DNA of 64,000 bases, taken from NCBI GenBank assembly GCA_038237225.1, contig JBBRYX010000003.1:207759-271758 (forward strand). The letters run 5' to 3'. Under the pieces are notes generated by a model. It saw only the letters and a program-made list of their open reading frames with translations. It ran no database searches and had not been told where the DNA came from. Both the position numbers and the translations under genes were made by a program. Every line of letters begins with the position of its first letter. Position 1 is the stretch's first letter. Source of the DNA: DASVUC01 sp038237225 (GTDB lineage Bacteria > Planctomycetota > Phycisphaerae > Tepidisphaerales > Tepidisphaeraceae). Below, in pieces: positions 26,600 to 35,784 of the stretch.

Positions 26600-28243
26600 A
26601 TGAAGCGCACCGCATGGCCCCCGCTTCTCGTCGCCGCGGCGATTTTCGCCGCCCTGTCGCTCTGGGGAGCGATCACCAGCGAAGGCTTTCTCGAAGCGGA
26701 CAGTTGCACGCATTATCTCTATGCACGCTTCGCGGTAGGGGAGTTGCATTACCTCGTGAACGTGTGGGGCAGGCCGCTCGTGACCGGAATCTATTGCATC
26801 CCCGCTGCCCTGGCAGGACGAATCGGCGTGCGGGTGACGAGCTTAGTATTAGCGCTGGGAATTGCCCTCGTCGCGTATCGGATAGCAAAAGCACAAGGCT
26901 ACAAATGGCCAGCGCTTGCGTTCATTTTTGTGCTCGCGCAGCCGCTGGTGTTTTTGCATTCCTTCAGCGAACTGACGGAACTGCCGTTCGCATTCGTGCT
27001 GGCGCTGGCATTTTGGGTCTATGTAAACCGCAAGTGGTTCGCGATGACCTTGCTGGTGGGACTGCTGCCGCTGGCAAGACCCGAAGGCTTTCTATTCATT
27101 CTGCTCGCCGGTCTGGCGCTCATTACACATCGCAAATGGTGGTGGATCCTCTTGCTGCCCGTGCCGCTGCTCATCTGGGACTGGGCCGGCTGGGAGGTGT
27201 ATGGTCGGCCGGCGTATCCGAACGATTCACTGTGGGCAACGCTGCCGGGCCGGCTGCACTGGCTGCTGTGGTTGAAGCATGAATGGCCCTACGCAGAAGA
27301 AAGCGCCTACGCGCGGGGGAGTGTGTTTCACTTCGTGATGCTCCTGCCGTCGATCGTCGGGCCGCTGATTTTCCCCGCGCTGCTGATCGGGATCTGGCGA
27401 AGCTTGCGGGGAAAGACGGGATTCACCACGGAGTCACGGAGGCACGGAGGCGCCGTCTTCGTTCCTCCGCACACCACCCAGCCAACTTCCTCTACTGAAT
27501 TGCTCGAAGAAGAGTTTGTGCAGCAGGATGACACTCCAACCTCAGAAGCGCCTCCGTGTCTCCGTGCCTCCGTGGTGCAACTCTTCCGTTCCGATCACCG
27601 CGCCCGTTGCCAGGTTCTCATCGCGATCATTCCGCTGCTCGTGCTCGCAGCCCACAGCATCCTGTACTGGCGCGGCAAGATGGCCAGCAACGGCGAGCCC
27701 CGCTACATGCTCACCATGGCCGTCTTCTGGGGTCTGCTTGCCGCCACCGGTTGGGAATGGATGTTCGCGTCATTGCGGTGGAGGCATGCCGTTCTAACCG
27801 CCGGCGTGGCCGCACTGTTGCCGGGCTTAATCCATTTCATTTACCCGGTGCTTCCGCTCAAACTATCCGCCGATTGGGTACAGGTGCGCGAAGCCGCCCG
27901 CTGGTATCAATCCAGCGACACCGCAAAATCGCATCCGCGCCTGCTCGTTTCCAATCCCGCGTTCTATTACTTCCTCGACATCAGCCCCACCGACAAAGGC
28001 CGCGTCCTCGAGTGGCGGAAAGAGACGGTCGCGAAGTGCCCGCCGGGAACTCTGCTCGTGTGGGATCACGATTACGCGATGTTCAACTCCGACCGCAACC
28101 GGATCATCGCCTTGGAGGAAATCGAGGCGGCAGGGTGGATCGAAGATATGCAAGCCGAGGACCAGTTTGAGCAGACCGGGGAAAGTCAGGTCCGGTGGCG
28201 CGTGTTCAAGAGCCGGCAGTCGATGCTTCCCATGAAGAACTGA
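26600..28243 (+). CDS. GT-C type membrane glycosyltransferase carrying an in-frame palindromic insert
   Basis: A 547-residue multi-pass membrane protein. The ATG at 26600 has AGGA upstream; another in-frame ATG lies at 26576. After the first membrane segment comes GFLEADSCTHYLYARFAVG, an acidic loop like that of GT39/GT87 mannosyltransferases; LARPEGFLF and about nine more membrane helices follow. A soluble tail (about residues 415-547) completes it. Residues about 275-326 (FTTESRRHGG...PPCLRASVVQLF) are not protein-like: they are the translation of a 154 bp palindromic repeat lying in a loop between two membrane helices. The enzyme probably uses a polyprenyl-linked sugar; the acceptor is unknown. 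Confidence 0.75.
   Translation: MKRTAWPPLLVAAAIFAALSLWGAITSEGFLEADSCTHYLYARFAVGELHYLVNVWGRPLVTGIYCIPAALAGRIGVRVTSLVLALGIALVAYRIAKAQGYKWPALAFIFVLAQPLVFLHSFSELTELPFAFVLALAFWVYVNRKWFAMTLLVGLLPLARPEGFLFILLAGLALITHRKWWWILLLPVPLLIWDWAGWEVYGRPAYPNDSLWATLPGRLHWLLWLKHEWPYAEESAYARGSVFHFVMLLPSIVGPLIFPALLIGIWRSLRGKTGFTTESRRHGGAVFVPPHTTQPTSSTELLEEEFVQQDDTPTSEAPPCLRASVVQLFRSDHRARCQVLIAIIPLLVLAAHSILYWRGKMASNGEPRYMLTMAVFWGLLAATGWEWMFASLRWRHAVLTAGVAALLPGLIHFIYPVLPLKLSADWVQVREAARWYQSSDTAKSHPRLLVSNPAFYYFLDISPTDKGRVLEWRKETVAKCPPGTLLVWDHDYAMFNSDRNRIIALEEIEAAGWIEDMQAEDQFEQTGESQVRWRVFKSRQSMLPMKN
27424..27577. repeat. 154 bp palindromic repeat inserted in frame in a coding gene
   Basis: Thirty-base arms (27424-27453 and 27548-27577) pair at 28 of 30 positions. 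Each arm is built from octamers (N)CACGGAG: CACCACGGAG, T, CACGGAG, G, CACGGAG, GCGC on the left. The loop is 94 bases. The reading frame of the host gene crosses all of it without a stop. Confidence 0.9.
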
Positions 28244-28363
28244 TGTCGGAAGAGACGCCGCTTGCCCCCCCCAAGGCGTTCAGCTTGCCAAAACCGCAAA
28301 TCGCAGAAACTTTGTCCGCCGCCCCGCGTCTCTGGACGTTATCCTAAAACCACGAGGTGAAAC

Positions 28364-29965
28364 ATGATGGCGCTCCGATTCCGATCGATCCTTTGGGCGG
28401 GTGTGGTGGCGGGAGCAATGCTGGGGATCTCCTGCGCGAAGCGGTCGCACCCAACCATGTCGCATCAAGCGACCGGTCCGGCGATGGCGCCGCTCGCCGC
28501 CGATACGAAGACGGCTGGCAACGCGCCAACCACGCAACCCGTTCGAACCATCGCCCTGAACTTCGATCAGGCGGTCCCCGTCGAGCTCCCGACCGCCAGG
28601 CAGACCTTGACGCCGCTCTGGTTCAAGATCGCGGACGGCAAAGTCGGCTGGGTCGTCCGCATCCCCGGCAGCCGTCCCATCGCAACCCCCGCATACGCCA
28701 AAGGAATGCTCTTCGTCGGCGGCGGTTATGGCAGCCACGAGTTCTACGCCCTCGACGCCAGGGACGGTCACACAATCTGGACCTACGTCTGCGCCGACGA
28801 CGGCCCCACCGCCGCCGTCGTCGATGAGGATGACGGCGACATCATCTTCAATACCGAAAGCTGCGAGATGGAAGTCGTCGACATGTCCACCGGGAAACTC
28901 AAGTGGAAGGAATATCTGGGCGACCCTCTCATGAGCCAGCCCGCCATCGCCAAGGGCAAGATCTTCATGGCCTACCCCGGCGGGCACCCCCGCGGCCTCC
29001 AGAAAGCCTCAGCCGACGGAACCATCCCCGAACCCGCCGCGCCCGAAAAGATCGGTCCCGCCAAGGCCTGGGGCCACCGCCTTCTCTGCGCCGATGTTAA
29101 AACCGGCAAACATCTCTGGGAACAGGACATCACCGCCGATGTCGTCTCCGCGCCGGTCATTGACACCGACCGCGTCTACCTCACCTGCTTCGACGGCACC
29201 AGCTTCTGCCTCGATGCCCACACCGGTTCCATCATCTGGCAAAAGAAGAACGCCGGCACCAGCGCCCCGCTCATCGTCCAAGGCAACGTCGTCATTACCC
29301 AGAAGCAGCGCGCCAGCGGGAAGATCACCGAAGGCATCAAGCGCATCGCCTCCGCTGACGGGGTGGAAAAAGACAGGGTCCTCCTCGCCGCCGGCGAAGC
29401 CAAATACCTCAAGCCCGGCGCCGTCGGTAACTCCGCCTATAGCAAATCCCAGGAAAAGCAGCTCGAAACATCAGTCGGCTTCTCCCCACAGTCGATCACC
29501 TGGGAATCCCCCGCCGCCCAGTCGCATCTCAACATCGGCTCCGTCGCCGTCGGCTGGTCCTACCAGGGCGCCCGCGCCGCCTATTCCAACGGACAACTCC
29601 TCAACGCCCAAGGCAACATCCTCAACTGCATCGGATTCGCCACCGGCGAAACCGCCTGGCGCGCCGAAGCATCCGGCAAAGACGTCTCGCCCGATGTCCA
29701 AATGTTCGCCCCGCCCGCCCTCGGTGAGAAAAACCTCTACGTCTGCTCCGCCAGTGGCCACGTCGCCAGCCTCCGCCAATCCGATGGACAGGTCAGCTTC
29801 CTCTACGCCCTCAAACAACCCATGGCCTTCCAACCCGCCCTCGCCAATGGCAACATCTATCTCGCCACCACCGACGGTCGAGTCATCTGCATTCAAACCG
29901 GTGACAAAGACGCCGATGGCTGGTACGCCTGGGGCGGCAACGGTCAACACAACAAGAGCCGGTGA
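28364..29965 (+). CDS. PQQ-like beta-propeller lipoprotein
   Basis: A 533-residue protein with GAGGTGAAAC just before the ATG. The signal peptide ends in AMLGISCAKR, a lipobox. From about residue 85 come repeated beta-propeller blades with the PQQ/quinoprotein-like pattern ('Y.lDA.dG...W...'): ATPAYAKGMLFVGGG, FYALDARDGHTIWTY, EVVDMSTGKLKWKEY, FCLDAHTGSIIWQKK. Such proteins are scaffold or enzyme-like envelope proteins (related to BamB or to PQQ dehydrogenases). No PQQ-binding residues can be confirmed. It is probably anchored on the outer face of a membrane. Confidence 0.8.
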   Translation: MMALRFRSILWAGVVAGAMLGISCAKRSHPTMSHQATGPAMAPLAADTKTAGNAPTTQPVRTIALNFDQAVPVELPTARQTLTPLWFKIADGKVGWVVRIPGSRPIATPAYAKGMLFVGGGYGSHEFYALDARDGHTIWTYVCADDGPTAAVVDEDDGDIIFNTESCEMEVVDMSTGKLKWKEYLGDPLMSQPAIAKGKIFMAYPGGHPRGLQKASADGTIPEPAAPEKIGPAKAWGHRLLCADVKTGKHLWEQDITADVVSAPVIDTDRVYLTCFDGTSFCLDAHTGSIIWQKKNAGTSAPLIVQGNVVITQKQRASGKITEGIKRIASADGVEKDRVLLAAGEAKYLKPGAVGNSAYSKSQEKQLETSVGFSPQSITWESPAAQSHLNIGSVAVGWSYQGARAAYSNGQLLNAQGNILNCIGFATGETAWRAEASGKDVSPDVQMFAPPALGEKNLYVCSASGHVASLRQSDGQVSFLYALKQPMAFQPALANGNIYLATTDGRVICIQTGDKDADGWYAWGGNGQHNKSR

Positions 29966-30019
29966 CATTGAAGTTGAACTCAGCATCAGGAACCGTGGGC
30001 ATTAACAAGTTTCGATCCG

Positions 30020-31189
30020 CTAAAATGGCAACCGCCGCGCCGTCGCCAGGAAATTCTCGTAATTCGCCTTCACCTCAACCATCGAATCCCCGCCAAACTT
30101 CTCCAGAAAAACCCTCGCGATCTCGAACGCGATTACATTTTCCATCACCACGCCCGCGGCGCTGATCGCGGAGATGTCGCTCCGCTCCCAACCCGCCTCC
30201 GATTCCCGTTTCGTATTCAGATCAATGCTTTTCAGCGGCTTTCCCAAAGTGCTGATCGGCTTCATCGCCCCGCGCACGACGACGGGTTGACCGTTGGTCA
30301 TCCCGCCTTCAAGCCCGCCGGCATTATTGCTCCCGCGAACAAAGCCGAGCATCGGCATGTTTTTCCTGCTCTCGTCGAAAAAGATTTCATCGTGAACCTT
30401 CGATCCCGGCCGGCGCGCAGTTTCAAACCCCAGCCCAAACTCGACACCTTTGAAAGCCTGAATCCCAACCACGGCTGCCGCGATTCGCGAATCCAGCCGG
30501 CTGTCCCAGGTCATGCACGAGCCAATCCCAATGGGACAACCGAAGACGTGCGTCTCGACCACGCCTCCCGCCGTGTCCTTCGCCATCTTCTGATCGTTGA
30601 TGAACGCCCGCATCGCATCCGAAGCCGCGGGATCCGGACAGTAGACATCCGATTCATCGCGCGCCTTGAGCATCTCCCGCCAGTTTTCCGCCGTCACCTG
30701 CACATTGGCAGTCGCCGGTCCGACCGTGCGAACAAAGCCAAAAACTTCGATGTTGAATTGCTTGAGCAGGCATCGCGCCAGCGCACCCGCCGCCACGCGC
30801 GCCGCCGTTTCGCGGGCACTCGCGCGCTCCAGGGTCTCCCGGCAATCGGTTGTCAGCCACTTGACCGATCCCGCCAGGTCCGCGTGCCCCGGTCTAGGCC
30901 GGTGCAGCGGCGGTGTCGCCGTCACATCATCCAGCCGGCTGTCCCTGTTCGGAATCAACATCGTCACCGGCGACGCGATCGTCTTGTTCAGCCGCACCCC
31001 GCTGAGAAACTCCACATGATCCGTTTCGATCTTCTGCCGTCCCCCGCGCCCATACCCGCCTTGCCGCCGGCGAAGCTCATTGTCGATGAACTCCTGATCA
31101 ATCGGCACCCCCGCCGGAAGCCCTTCCACCAACGCGATCAACGCTTTCCCATGAGACTCCCCGGCTGTTCTATAACTGAGAACGGACAT
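30020..31189 (-). CDS. aroC: Chorismate synthase
   Basis: A 389-residue enzyme. The three classical signatures are present: GESHGKALIALVEG at the N-terminus, RRRQGGYGRGGRQKIETD, and RPGHADLAG, with ETAARVAAGALA and GGMTNGQPVVVRGAMKP later. It converts 5-enolpyruvylshikimate-3-phosphate to chorismate with reduced FMN, the last step of the shikimate pathway, in the cytoplasm. Length is normal. It stands alone, without other aro genes. The plus strand opposite has a very long open frame that is only codon-bias shadow. Confidence 0.96.
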   Translation of the reverse strand: MSVLSYRTAGESHGKALIALVEGLPAGVPIDQEFIDNELRRRQGGYGRGGRQKIETDHVEFLSGVRLNKTIASPVTMLIPNRDSRLDDVTATPPLHRPRPGHADLAGSVKWLTTDCRETLERASARETAARVAAGALARCLLKQFNIEVFGFVRTVGPATANVQVTAENWREMLKARDESDVYCPDPAASDAMRAFINDQKMAKDTAGGVVETHVFGCPIGIGSCMTWDSRLDSRIAAAVVGIQAFKGVEFGLGFETARRPGSKVHDEIFFDESRKNMPMLGFVRGSNNAGGLEGGMTNGQPVVVRGAMKPISTLGKPLKSIDLNTKRESEAGWERSDISAISAAGVVMENVIAFEIARVFLEKFGGDSMVEVKANYENFLATARRLPF

Positions 31190-31240
31190 AGAAAACCAAT
31201 CTTACCGCATCACGATCAAGATTTCCGCAGGGGCTTTCCC

Positions 31241-31300
31241 GTAGCACTGGCATCTTGCCCATGTGAACGGCTTCGACACGGGCAAGGATGCCCGTGCTAC
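31241..31300. repeat. REP-like hairpin 3
   Basis: GTAGCACTGGCATCTTGCCC and the inverse GGGCAAGGATGCCCGTGCTAC. It lies between the acyltransferase stop (31325, minus) and aroC. The left arm has one mismatch and the right arm an extra base, so this copy is somewhat decayed. Confidence 0.8.
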
Positions 31301-31324
31301 AGGCAAACTTTGACCCGCTTATTC

Positions 31325-32287
31325 TCAATCATACGCCTCCGGCTCCTCCCCCTTCGGCCGGCTCTTCCACCGCCGGTGCACCCACAGATACTGTGCCGGA
31401 TCCTCGCGCACCATGTCCTCGATCGCTTTCGTATACCGCTGCGTGATGTACCGCAGCGGATCGCGCTCTTCCTTCCAGTCCGCTGGGTAAATAATATCCT
31501 GCGCCGCGCACTGAAACCGGAACGGCTCCTTCCGCCGACGCACGTATCCAATAATCACCGGGACCTCATAGTGCATCGCCAACAGCGCGATCGACTTGTA
31601 CGTGCTCGCCTTCCGACCAAAGAAATCAACGAACATCCCCTTACTTCCCGCATTCTGATCGGCAATAAAACTGACGATCCCATGTCGGTCCAGCAGATCC
31701 GTCACCTCGCCGGTGGCGCCCTTTTTATCGATCAGCATCTGCCCATTCCGCTTGCGCAGACCAAATACGAACTCGTTGATGTAGGGGTTATCCAGCGGCC
31801 GCGCCACGCTGCTGGTCGGAAAGCCGAGTGTCGCCATCGTGTAGCCAAGGATTTCCCAGCTCCCGTAATGCGCGGTGACCATGATCAGGCTCTGATTTTT
31901 CTTGAGCATGAGCCTCATCGTCTCGGCAAAGTTTGCAACCGAGACGTACCTGGACCAGGTATCGATGCGAACCAGCCGGGGGGTGAAGAGAAACTCCACG
32001 CCCAGCATGCACATGTGCTGCATCGACTCGTGCGCCATCCGCCGGAGCTGCTTCTCGTTCAGATCCGGAAAACTGCGGCGCAAGTTCGCCGTCGCTCGAT
32101 CGCGGTGCTTCTTGTCGATTACATAGATGCAAGTCCCCAGCGCCTTCGCCAACTCCAGCGATGCACCGACGCCCCACGAATGCACCGCCATCGAAAGCAC
32201 GCGCAGCCCCAGATACACGAGCCGGTCCAGAAAATCATTGCGACGCTTGGCCAAGTTCAGGCGGATTGTAAGGACGCTTCCCGCCAA
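31325..32287 (-). CDS. Lysophospholipid / lipid A acyltransferase family protein (LpxL/HtrB-like)
   Basis: A 320-residue protein of the LPLAT/HtrB family. Key motifs are HYGSWEILG (the HxxxxE/D active-site box), ARPLDNPYIN, GIVSFIADQNAGSKGMFVDFFGR (the 'D-Q...G....FFG' box), and QYLWVHRRWKSRP at the C-terminus (the 'W-x-H-R-R-x-K' ending). Together these are diagnostic of the lauroyl/myristoyl acyltransferases that finish lipid A, acting at the inner face of the cytoplasmic membrane. The start is uncertain (TTG at 32287); the first membrane helix is near residue 22. Confidence 0.88.
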   Translation of the reverse strand: MAGSVLTIRLNLAKRRNDFLDRLVYLGLRVLSMAVHSWGVGASLELAKALGTCIYVIDKKHRDRATANLRRSFPDLNEKQLRRMAHESMQHMCMLGVEFLFTPRLVRIDTWSRYVSVANFAETMRLMLKKNQSLIMVTAHYGSWEILGYTMATLGFPTSSVARPLDNPYINEFVFGLRKRNGQMLIDKKGATGEVTDLLDRHGIVSFIADQNAGSKGMFVDFFGRKASTYKSIALLAMHYEVPVIIGYVRRRKEPFRFQCAAQDIIYPADWKEERDPLRYITQRYTKAIEDMVREDPAQYLWVHRRWKSRPKGEEPEAYD

Positions 32288-32515
32288 GGGAAGCGTGCGA
32301 AACGCACGTCGAGCGCGATCCCCGTTATGCTAAACACCCAAATTCAACACAAGCGGAGCGGTGGCGCGCAGACGGGCGCAGTTCCAGGAATCCGCGTCAA
32401 ATTTTCCTGCTCCGCCGTTTCCCACCTTCCCCAACCGCGCAATCCCCACCTGAAAGTCGTTGCGGCCCGCAGGCCACAACACAACTGTTCTCTGACGATC
32501 GGCAAGATTGGACGT

Positions 32516-32956
32516 ATGCACCGGTTTCCCGCCGGATTAGCTTCCAGGCTATTGGAGTTTCTCGCCCGGCCCTCCTTGGAGCATGTTCTTTTGATCGCCG
32601 TTGTTGAGGACCATCACGACACGTCATCGGCAATCGCCCGATTGCTGCGCCGCGAAGGGCTCGAGGCCGCGGTCTTTCCCTGCGGCGATGAACTCTTCGC
32701 CGCTCTCAACTCCGGCGTGCGCCCCAAGCTGATCCTGCTCGATCTCTCCATGCCCGGAATGGACGGCATGCAATGCCTGGCAGCGGTTCAAGAGCACGCC
32801 GAGTGGCGAGAGATTCCCGTCCTGATCTACAGCGCGGAGCTTGATGATGCCAAGCGCACACAGGCGATGGCCCTGGGAGCGCGAGACTATCTCGTCAAAG
32901 GCACACTTCCGTGGACGGATCTGCTCAAGCGAATTCGCGAACACGCCGCCGGTTGA
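32516..32956 (+). CDS. Single-domain response regulator (receiver only)
   Basis: A CheY-like receiver of about 121 residues with a possible 25-residue leader. Motifs: VVEDHHDTSSAI (acidic pocket ED), LILLDLSMPGMDGMQ (phospho-Asp), VLIYSAE (conserved Thr/Ser), and ARDYLVKGTLPW (conserved Lys). The start is unclear: ATG at 32516 adds a basic leader, whereas TTG at 32591 has GGAG upstream and begins directly at the receiver. No output domain follows, so it passes its signal to a partner protein. A kinase is not adjacent; the nearest is at 13308-15617. Confidence 0.85.
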   Translation: MHRFPAGLASRLLEFLARPSLEHVLLIAVVEDHHDTSSAIARLLRREGLEAAVFPCGDELFAALNSGVRPKLILLDLSMPGMDGMQCLAAVQEHAEWREIPVLIYSAELDDAKRTQAMALGARDYLVKGTLPWTDLLKRIREHAAG

Positions 32957-33087
32957 GTGGCCGAGAAACAACGGCGAGACGAGTTTCGCCCCTACAGCCC
33001 ACGCACATCCGCCAACACCTTCTTTGCCAGACATTGCCAAACTTGCGTCCTTCCGCCGCGTGTCCTACCCTCCTCGCGCAGCGATCC

Positions 33088-35769
33088 ATGAGCGAACCCG
33101 TCGTCAATTTCGAGCCTCCGCCAACCACTCCCGCGCCCGCGCCGGACACGGAAAAGCTCTCCCCCGTCATGCGGCAATACCGCCAGTTCAAGCAGCAGTA
33201 TCCCGACTACTGCCTCTTCTTCCGCATGGGCGATTTCTACGAGATGTTCTGGGACGATGCGAAGCTCGCCAACCGCGTCATGGGCGTCGCCCTCACCAGT
33301 CGCAACAAGGGCGCGCCCGATGAAATCCCCATGGCGGGTGTGCCGTTCCACGCGGTCGAAAATTACCTCCGCAAGATGATCGCCGCCGGGCACAAGGTCG
33401 CGATTTGCGAGCAGATGGAAGATCCGTCGCAGGCCAAGGGTATGATCCGCCGCGAGGTCGTCCGCCTGATGACGCCCGGTACGCTCACCGAGGAGCCGCT
33501 GCTTGATGGACGAAGTGAGAATTATCTTAGCGCCGTCGCCTTCAATATCACCAAAGACGACGGCTACCGCGCAGCCGTCGCATGGGTCGAGCTCTCCACC
33601 GGCGCCTGCGTCGCGATGAGCGGCAGCGAAGGCCAGGTGCTCGACGAAATCGCCCGCCTGCGCCCCGCGGAAATCCTCGTCCCCGAGCACGCCTCCGGTC
33701 AGCCCCACGAGATCAAGAAGCGCATCGAAGCCCTCGGGATCAACGCCGTCACGGTTCGTCCCGGCTGGCAATTCACCTCCCATCACGCGCGCGAAACCGT
33801 TCACCGACAGTGGGGCGCCAAGACCACCCAGGGCTTCGGATTCAGCGACGACGACCCCGGCGTCCTCGCCACCGCCGCGATCCTTTCCTATCTCGATGAA
33901 ACGCAGAAAACATCCCTCGCCCATCTGCGCCCGCTTCGACGACATGTGGCGGAAGAATTTCTCGCCATCGATCCCGCAAGCTGGCGCAGTTTGGAAATCG
34001 ACCGCACCATGCGCTCCGGCGGAACCGAAGGCTCGCTCCTCTCCGCCATCGACCGCACCCGCACCAGCATGGGCGGCCGGCTCCTGCGCCAGTGGCTGCG
34101 CTATCCGCTGTGTGATCTCGAACATATTTCCGCGAGACAGGAAGCCATCGCCGCATTTGTCGCGAGCCCGCCAAGCCTCAAGCACATTGCCGAAAAACTG
34201 GCGGATGTCTGCGACATCGAGCGCATCATCGCCCGCGTCTCCGTTGGTCGAGTCGGTCCCAGAGATCTCGCTTCACTCGGCCGCTGCCTTATTAAAATCC
34301 CCGCGCTCTTCGATCAACTTGCATCCCTCGCCGGCGCCGGAGATGTCGCTCCCGAGCTCGTCGCTGCTCGCGGCTTCTGTGAAGCGCAGGCGAAGTTCGT
34401 CGAAGGCGCGATCCTCTCCGATCCCGCGCCCCACCTCCGTGAAGGCGGCGTCATCGCCGCCGGGTTCGATCCCGAGCTCGATCGCCTCCGCGATATCGCC
34501 ACCAACAGCCAGCACTGGCTCGCCAAATACCAGGCCAAGCTCGTCAGCGATTCGAGCATCTCCACGCTGAAGGTCGGCTTCAATAAAGTCTTCGGCTACT
34601 ACATCGAGGTCACCGATTCCCATCGCGACAAGGTGCCGCCGGAGTGGACGCGCAAGCAGACGATCAAGAATGCCGAGCGATACATCACGCCGGAGCTGAA
34701 ACAGTTCGAGAGCGAGGCCCTCAGCGCCAGCGACCGCGCCATCGCGCTCGAACAGCAACTCTTCGAGCAAGTCCGGCAATCGCTCCTCCCCCACGTCGCC
34801 GCGTTCCAGGAAGTAGCCTACGGCCTGGCCCGGGTGGACGTCTTGAGCGCCCTCGCCATTCTCGCGGTCGAACGAAAATATTGTCGGCCAACCATCGTAA
34901 ATGAACCCGTCATACAGGTCGTCGAGGGCCGCCACCCCGTCCTCGAACAGCAGCTCGGAAGCGAGTTCGTCGCCAACGACTGCACGTTCTCCTCCGACGA
35001 TTCCCTCTCGCTCATCACCGGGCCAAACATGGCCGGCAAAAGCACCTACATCCGCCAGGTCGCGCTCATTGCGATGCTCGCGCAAGTCGGCTCATTCGTC
35101 CCCGCAAAAAGCGCCACCGTCGGCCTCTGCGATCGCCTCTTCACCCGCATCGGCGCCAGCGATGAACTGCACGCCGGCCAATCCACCTTCATGGTCGAGA
35201 TGACCGAGACCGCCAACATCCTGAATAACGCAACCGAAAAAAGTCTCGTCATCCTCGACGAGATCGGCCGCGGCACCAGCACGCTCGACGGCCTCTCCCT
35301 CGCCTGGGCCATCGCCGAGCACATCGCCGCCGACGTCCGCTGCCGCACGCTCTTCGCGACGCATTACCACGAACTCACCGATCTTTCGCAGCGCTTCCGC
35401 GGCGTCAAAAATCTCAACGTCGCCGTCCGAGAATGGGACGATCAGGTCGTCTTCCTCCACCGCATCGTCGAAGGCGGCACCGACCGCTCCTACGGCATCC
35501 ACGTCGCCAGACTCGCCGGCGTCCCCAAGGACGTCCTCGACCGCGCCCGCCAACTCCTCGGCGAACTCGCCGTCCAACACGTCGGCAAACCTCGCGTCTC
35601 CCGCGGCAAGAGGAGCGACCGAATCGTCGACGACAACCAAATGCCGCTCTTCCTCGATCCCGCCCAGGAATTGCTGAAAGAATTGTCAGGCATGCGAATG
35701 GACGCCCTCACCCCCATCCAAGCCTTCGATCTCCTGCGGCAGTGGAAACAAAAGTATGGCAACGTGTGA
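33088..35769 (+). CDS. mutS: DNA mismatch repair protein MutS
   Basis: An 893-residue protein. ATG 33088 starts before the conserved N-terminal domain: LSPVMRQYRQFKQQYPDYCLFFRMGDFYEMF, with the mismatch-contacting FYE. The core is followed by the ATPase domain: Walker A GPNMAGKS (about 645-652), Walker B ILDEIGRGTSTLDG, and the H-x-H signal ATHYHEL. The C-terminus ends LTPIQAFDLLRQWK as in bacterial MutS1. MutS recognises base mismatches and starts repair with MutL. Length is typical. A methyltransferase gene begins 16 bases after the stop. Confidence 0.97.
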   Translation: MSEPVVNFEPPPTTPAPAPDTEKLSPVMRQYRQFKQQYPDYCLFFRMGDFYEMFWDDAKLANRVMGVALTSRNKGAPDEIPMAGVPFHAVENYLRKMIAAGHKVAICEQMEDPSQAKGMIRREVVRLMTPGTLTEEPLLDGRSENYLSAVAFNITKDDGYRAAVAWVELSTGACVAMSGSEGQVLDEIARLRPAEILVPEHASGQPHEIKKRIEALGINAVTVRPGWQFTSHHARETVHRQWGAKTTQGFGFSDDDPGVLATAAILSYLDETQKTSLAHLRPLRRHVAEEFLAIDPASWRSLEIDRTMRSGGTEGSLLSAIDRTRTSMGGRLLRQWLRYPLCDLEHISARQEAIAAFVASPPSLKHIAEKLADVCDIERIIARVSVGRVGPRDLASLGRCLIKIPALFDQLASLAGAGDVAPELVAARGFCEAQAKFVEGAILSDPAPHLREGGVIAAGFDPELDRLRDIATNSQHWLAKYQAKLVSDSSISTLKVGFNKVFGYYIEVTDSHRDKVPPEWTRKQTIKNAERYITPELKQFESEALSASDRAIALEQQLFEQVRQSLLPHVAAFQEVAYGLARVDVLSALAILAVERKYCRPTIVNEPVIQVVEGRHPVLEQQLGSEFVANDCTFSSDDSLSLITGPNMAGKSTYIRQVALIAMLAQVGSFVPAKSATVGLCDRLFTRIGASDELHAGQSTFMVEMTETANILNNATEKSLVILDEIGRGTSTLDGLSLAWAIAEHIAADVRCRTLFATHYHELTDLSQRFRGVKNLNVAVREWDDQVVFLHRIVEGGTDRSYGIHVARLAGVPKDVLDRARQLLGELAVQHVGKPRVSRGKRSDRIVDDNQMPLFLDPAQELLKELSGMRMDALTPIQAFDLLRQWKQKYGNV

Positions 35770-35784
35770 GCGAGAAGGCAGCTC

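Noticed and set aside
30287..32515. Very long plus-strand open frame antisense to aroC and the acyltransferase
   Set aside because: Its translation is Arg/His/Pro-rich with no domain, and it mirrors the codon bias of two clear genes on the other strand. Only its last part (from about 32516) is real, as a response regulator.
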